From: JAPPHA01 sp964291635 | Lineage (GTDB): Bacteria > Pseudomonadota > Alphaproteobacteria > Rhodobacterales > Rhodobacteraceae | Length of the DNA: 64,000 nt | Reading direction: 5' to 3' | NCBI GenBank assembly: GCA_964291635.2 | Contig: OZ219892.1 | Location: 248,001 to 312,000, forward strand | Shown here: positions 62,625-64,000 of the stretch, piece after piece | Layout of the letters: every line of letters begins with the position of its first letter | How positions within the stretch are numbered: the stretch's first letter is position 1 | Made by a program: the position numbers and the translations under genes | The notes under the pieces: model-generated | Seen by the model: only the letters and a program-made list of their open reading frames with translations | What the model was told of the DNA's origin: nothing | Databases searched by the model: none

Positions 62625-62813
62625 CTAGCGGCTGCGTACCGCAGATGCCGGGAATGACGCCAGGTTCGCCTCGTTGAAATCGAAGTGAGCCAGCAGGCCG
62701 GTGACCTCGCGAACAACTGAAGCGATCAAGGCATTCAACCCATTCGGATTATTCAACGTGACGAGGCCGACCCGGCCCTGTTCTTCCGTCAAGATTGTCC
62801 CGTATCCAGCCAT
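62625..62813 (-). pseudogene. Enoyl-CoA hydratase, N-terminal remnant
   Basis: 62 codons from ATG at 62813: MAGYGTILTEEQGRVGLVTL and NNPNGLNALIASVVREVTGL, the standard crotonase opening, then AHFDFNEA and an unrelated tail to a stop at 62625. The intron 2 start lies 14 bases further on. The rest of this hydratase is missing on the far side of the intron. Confidence 0.72.
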
Positions 62814-63334
62814 TTCGTTTCAATCCTTGCCGCCGTCGATGACCTGCCCCACCCACGATACCACTCTTCGACGCATTCCCAGAGGTTCTTGAAGCCTGGG
62901 CAGCCTTCACCACCAGCGCAGATGATCGTTCGTTCCTAGGGCGCCGTTCTCCATCCGGGCTTCCAAGGCGATCGTCATATATACCGTCGCTGAGCGGAAA
63001 CTGGCCGATGCCATGGCCCGGCCCCATGGGCGGCCAAACTCCTGTTGGCCGGCGAGGATGCGTTCAGGTCCCGCCGGGGCCTTCGCCGAGAAGAGACGAA
63101 CGTGGTGGACGGGCCATTAGGCCAAAGCTGCCCGGGATGAGCCACGGAACGACTTTATGGCGTGTTTCGGTTGCCCTGATCCGACCTGGGGTGCGTTAAA
63201 GAATGGCCATCAAGCTGTGGCACCAAAGGATACCCTCATAGTCGACTCCTCTCTGCGCCACGCCATCATGGACGTTCCCCACAATTCCGGCAGACTGGCT
63301 TTGTGCACCACAACACGTTGTGATGTAGGACAGT
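62814..63334. other. Intergenic, nothing recognised
   Basis: About 520 bases between two crotonase genes on the minus strand. No gene-like frame; scattered proline/arginine-rich frames only. Confidence 0.4.
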
Positions 63335-64000
63335 TCAGTTGCCCTTGAACTCGAACTCTCGCTTGTTTTTGAGGGCCTCGACTGCGACGCGGTGATCGTT
63401 GGTCCTGAAAGTCAGCATCTCGTAACCGATGCAGGCGTCCATGACGCTGTGCGCCATCTGTTTGAGGCCGATATTGGCCGCCATCTTGGTCCAGCGAATC
63501 GCCTTGGTGGCGCCGGCGGCGAGCCGCTCCGCCATGGCGTAGACCTCAGCGTCGAGCTTGTCCTCGGGTACGGCATGGTTGATAAGGCCAATCCGTTCCG
63601 CCTCTACCGCCGTAAGCAGGTCACCTGTCATCAGATATTCTTTGGCACGCACGTGACCGATCAAGTGGGGCCAAACAACAGCGCCCCCATCACCGGCAAC
63701 CAGTCCGACTTTAACATGTGGATCGCCGATCATGGCGTTCTCGCTGGCATAGACGATGTCACATAGCAGCGCCATCGTCGCGCCAAGCCCGATACAGGGA
63801 CCTGGAATGCGGGCGATAATCGGCTTCTCGAGATCAAGAAGGCCGAACACGATTTGTTTCCCATGGACCGCGGTCGCTTCAAGCTTTCCGTTGTTCGTGA
63901 GCTCACCGAGCCACGTGTAGTCGCCGCCTGCGCTAAACACGTTGCCAGCCCCGGTCAACACAATCACATCGGCATCGGCGTCGGCCTGTACGTCATAAAA
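63335..64000 (-). CDS. Enoyl-CoA hydratase/isomerase, 5' end beyond window
   Basis: 221 codons seen, frame open to the right edge (FYDVQADADADVIVLTGAGN, FSAGGDYTWLGEL, RIPGPCIGLGATMALLCDIV, ENAMIGDPHVKVGLVAGDGG, RIGLINHAVPEDKLDAEVYA). The oxyanion-hole segments GGD and GLGA and the catalytic-loop region GDPHVKVGLVAGDGGAVV are typical of crotonases; one usual Glu position is Asp. It hydrates an enoyl-CoA or isomerises it. Stops at 63335. Not the missing part of the remnant at 62625-62813, which covers the region still off-window here. Confidence 0.9.
   Translation of the reverse strand, partial: FYDVQADADADVIVLTGAGNVFSAGGDYTWLGELTNNGKLEATAVHGKQIVFGLLDLEKPIIARIPGPCIGLGATMALLCDIVYASENAMIGDPHVKVGLVAGDGGAVVWPHLIGHVRAKEYLMTGDLLTAVEAERIGLINHAVPEDKLDAEVYAMAERLAAGATKAIRWTKMAANIGLKQMAHSVMDACIGYEMLTFRTNDHRVAVEALKNKREFEFKGN

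Overview
The window is GC-rich and looks like an alphaproteobacterial chromosome. The evidence is the propionyl-CoA carboxylase / methylmalonyl-CoA mutase genes, the membrane urate oxidase PuuD, a DUF4174 protein, TRAP transporters and the style of the insertion sequences. Genus-level placement is not possible from sequence reading alone. No tRNA, rRNA or CRISPR array was seen.

Region 1 (1-18 kb) is ordinary core and catabolic DNA. It holds a partial MoxR-type AAA ATPase, mgtE, purine breakdown genes (puuD, uraD), a minus-strand operon mcm-prpE-cdd-deoB, then pccA and pccB. Together these convert propionate to propionyl-CoA (PrpE), methylmalonyl-CoA (PccAB) and succinyl-CoA (mutase); an epimerase is not in view. 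Deoxyribose phosphate and cytidine handling (deoB, cdd) share the operon. A cupin protein, a Bcr/CflA-type exporter and a Phd antitoxin next to a VapC-like toxin gene broken by a stop codon follow.

Region 2 (20-33 kb) is a set of mobile elements inserted inside one another. A degraded outer-membrane beta-barrel gene is followed directly by a group II intron. The intron's reverse transcriptase gene is split by a three-recombinase transposon of the RIT (recombinase in trio) type, called RIT-A here. RIT-A's large recombinase gene is itself split by a second, unrelated RIT (RIT-C), and an insertion sequence sits near RIT-A's right end. The intron's 5' side is cut off by fused IS4 and IS21 fragments.

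Region 3 (33-45 kb) carries a catabolic gene set: phytanoyl-CoA-dioxygenase-like protein, a TRAP transporter (dctPQM), a 3-hydroxyisobutyrate-dehydrogenase-like enzyme, a hydratase, an acyl-CoA dehydrogenase and a MaoC-type hydratase. It is broken up by IS remnants, one orphan RIT-type end and an ISAzo13-type transposase.

Region 4 (45-53 kb) holds an intact RIT (RIT-B, sister of RIT-A), an IS110 element with a possible bridge RNA, and fragments of IS1634-like, IS66, IS21 and other transposases.

Region 5 (53-64 kb) resumes acyl-CoA metabolism: an APH-like kinase, acyl-CoA synthetase, SDR, remnants of a thiolase and a carboxyltransferase, and two enoyl-CoA hydratase genes (one truncated). It also has a large DDE transposase and a second group II intron.

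The most interesting result is the end structure of the RIT elements. At four ends, the host sequence at the insertion point (X, about 6-8 bp) is followed by AAT, a 12-nt spacer, ATT (ATA in RIT-C) and an inverted copy of X, before the terminal repeat. For the three complete elements X also appears in direct orientation just beyond the far end.
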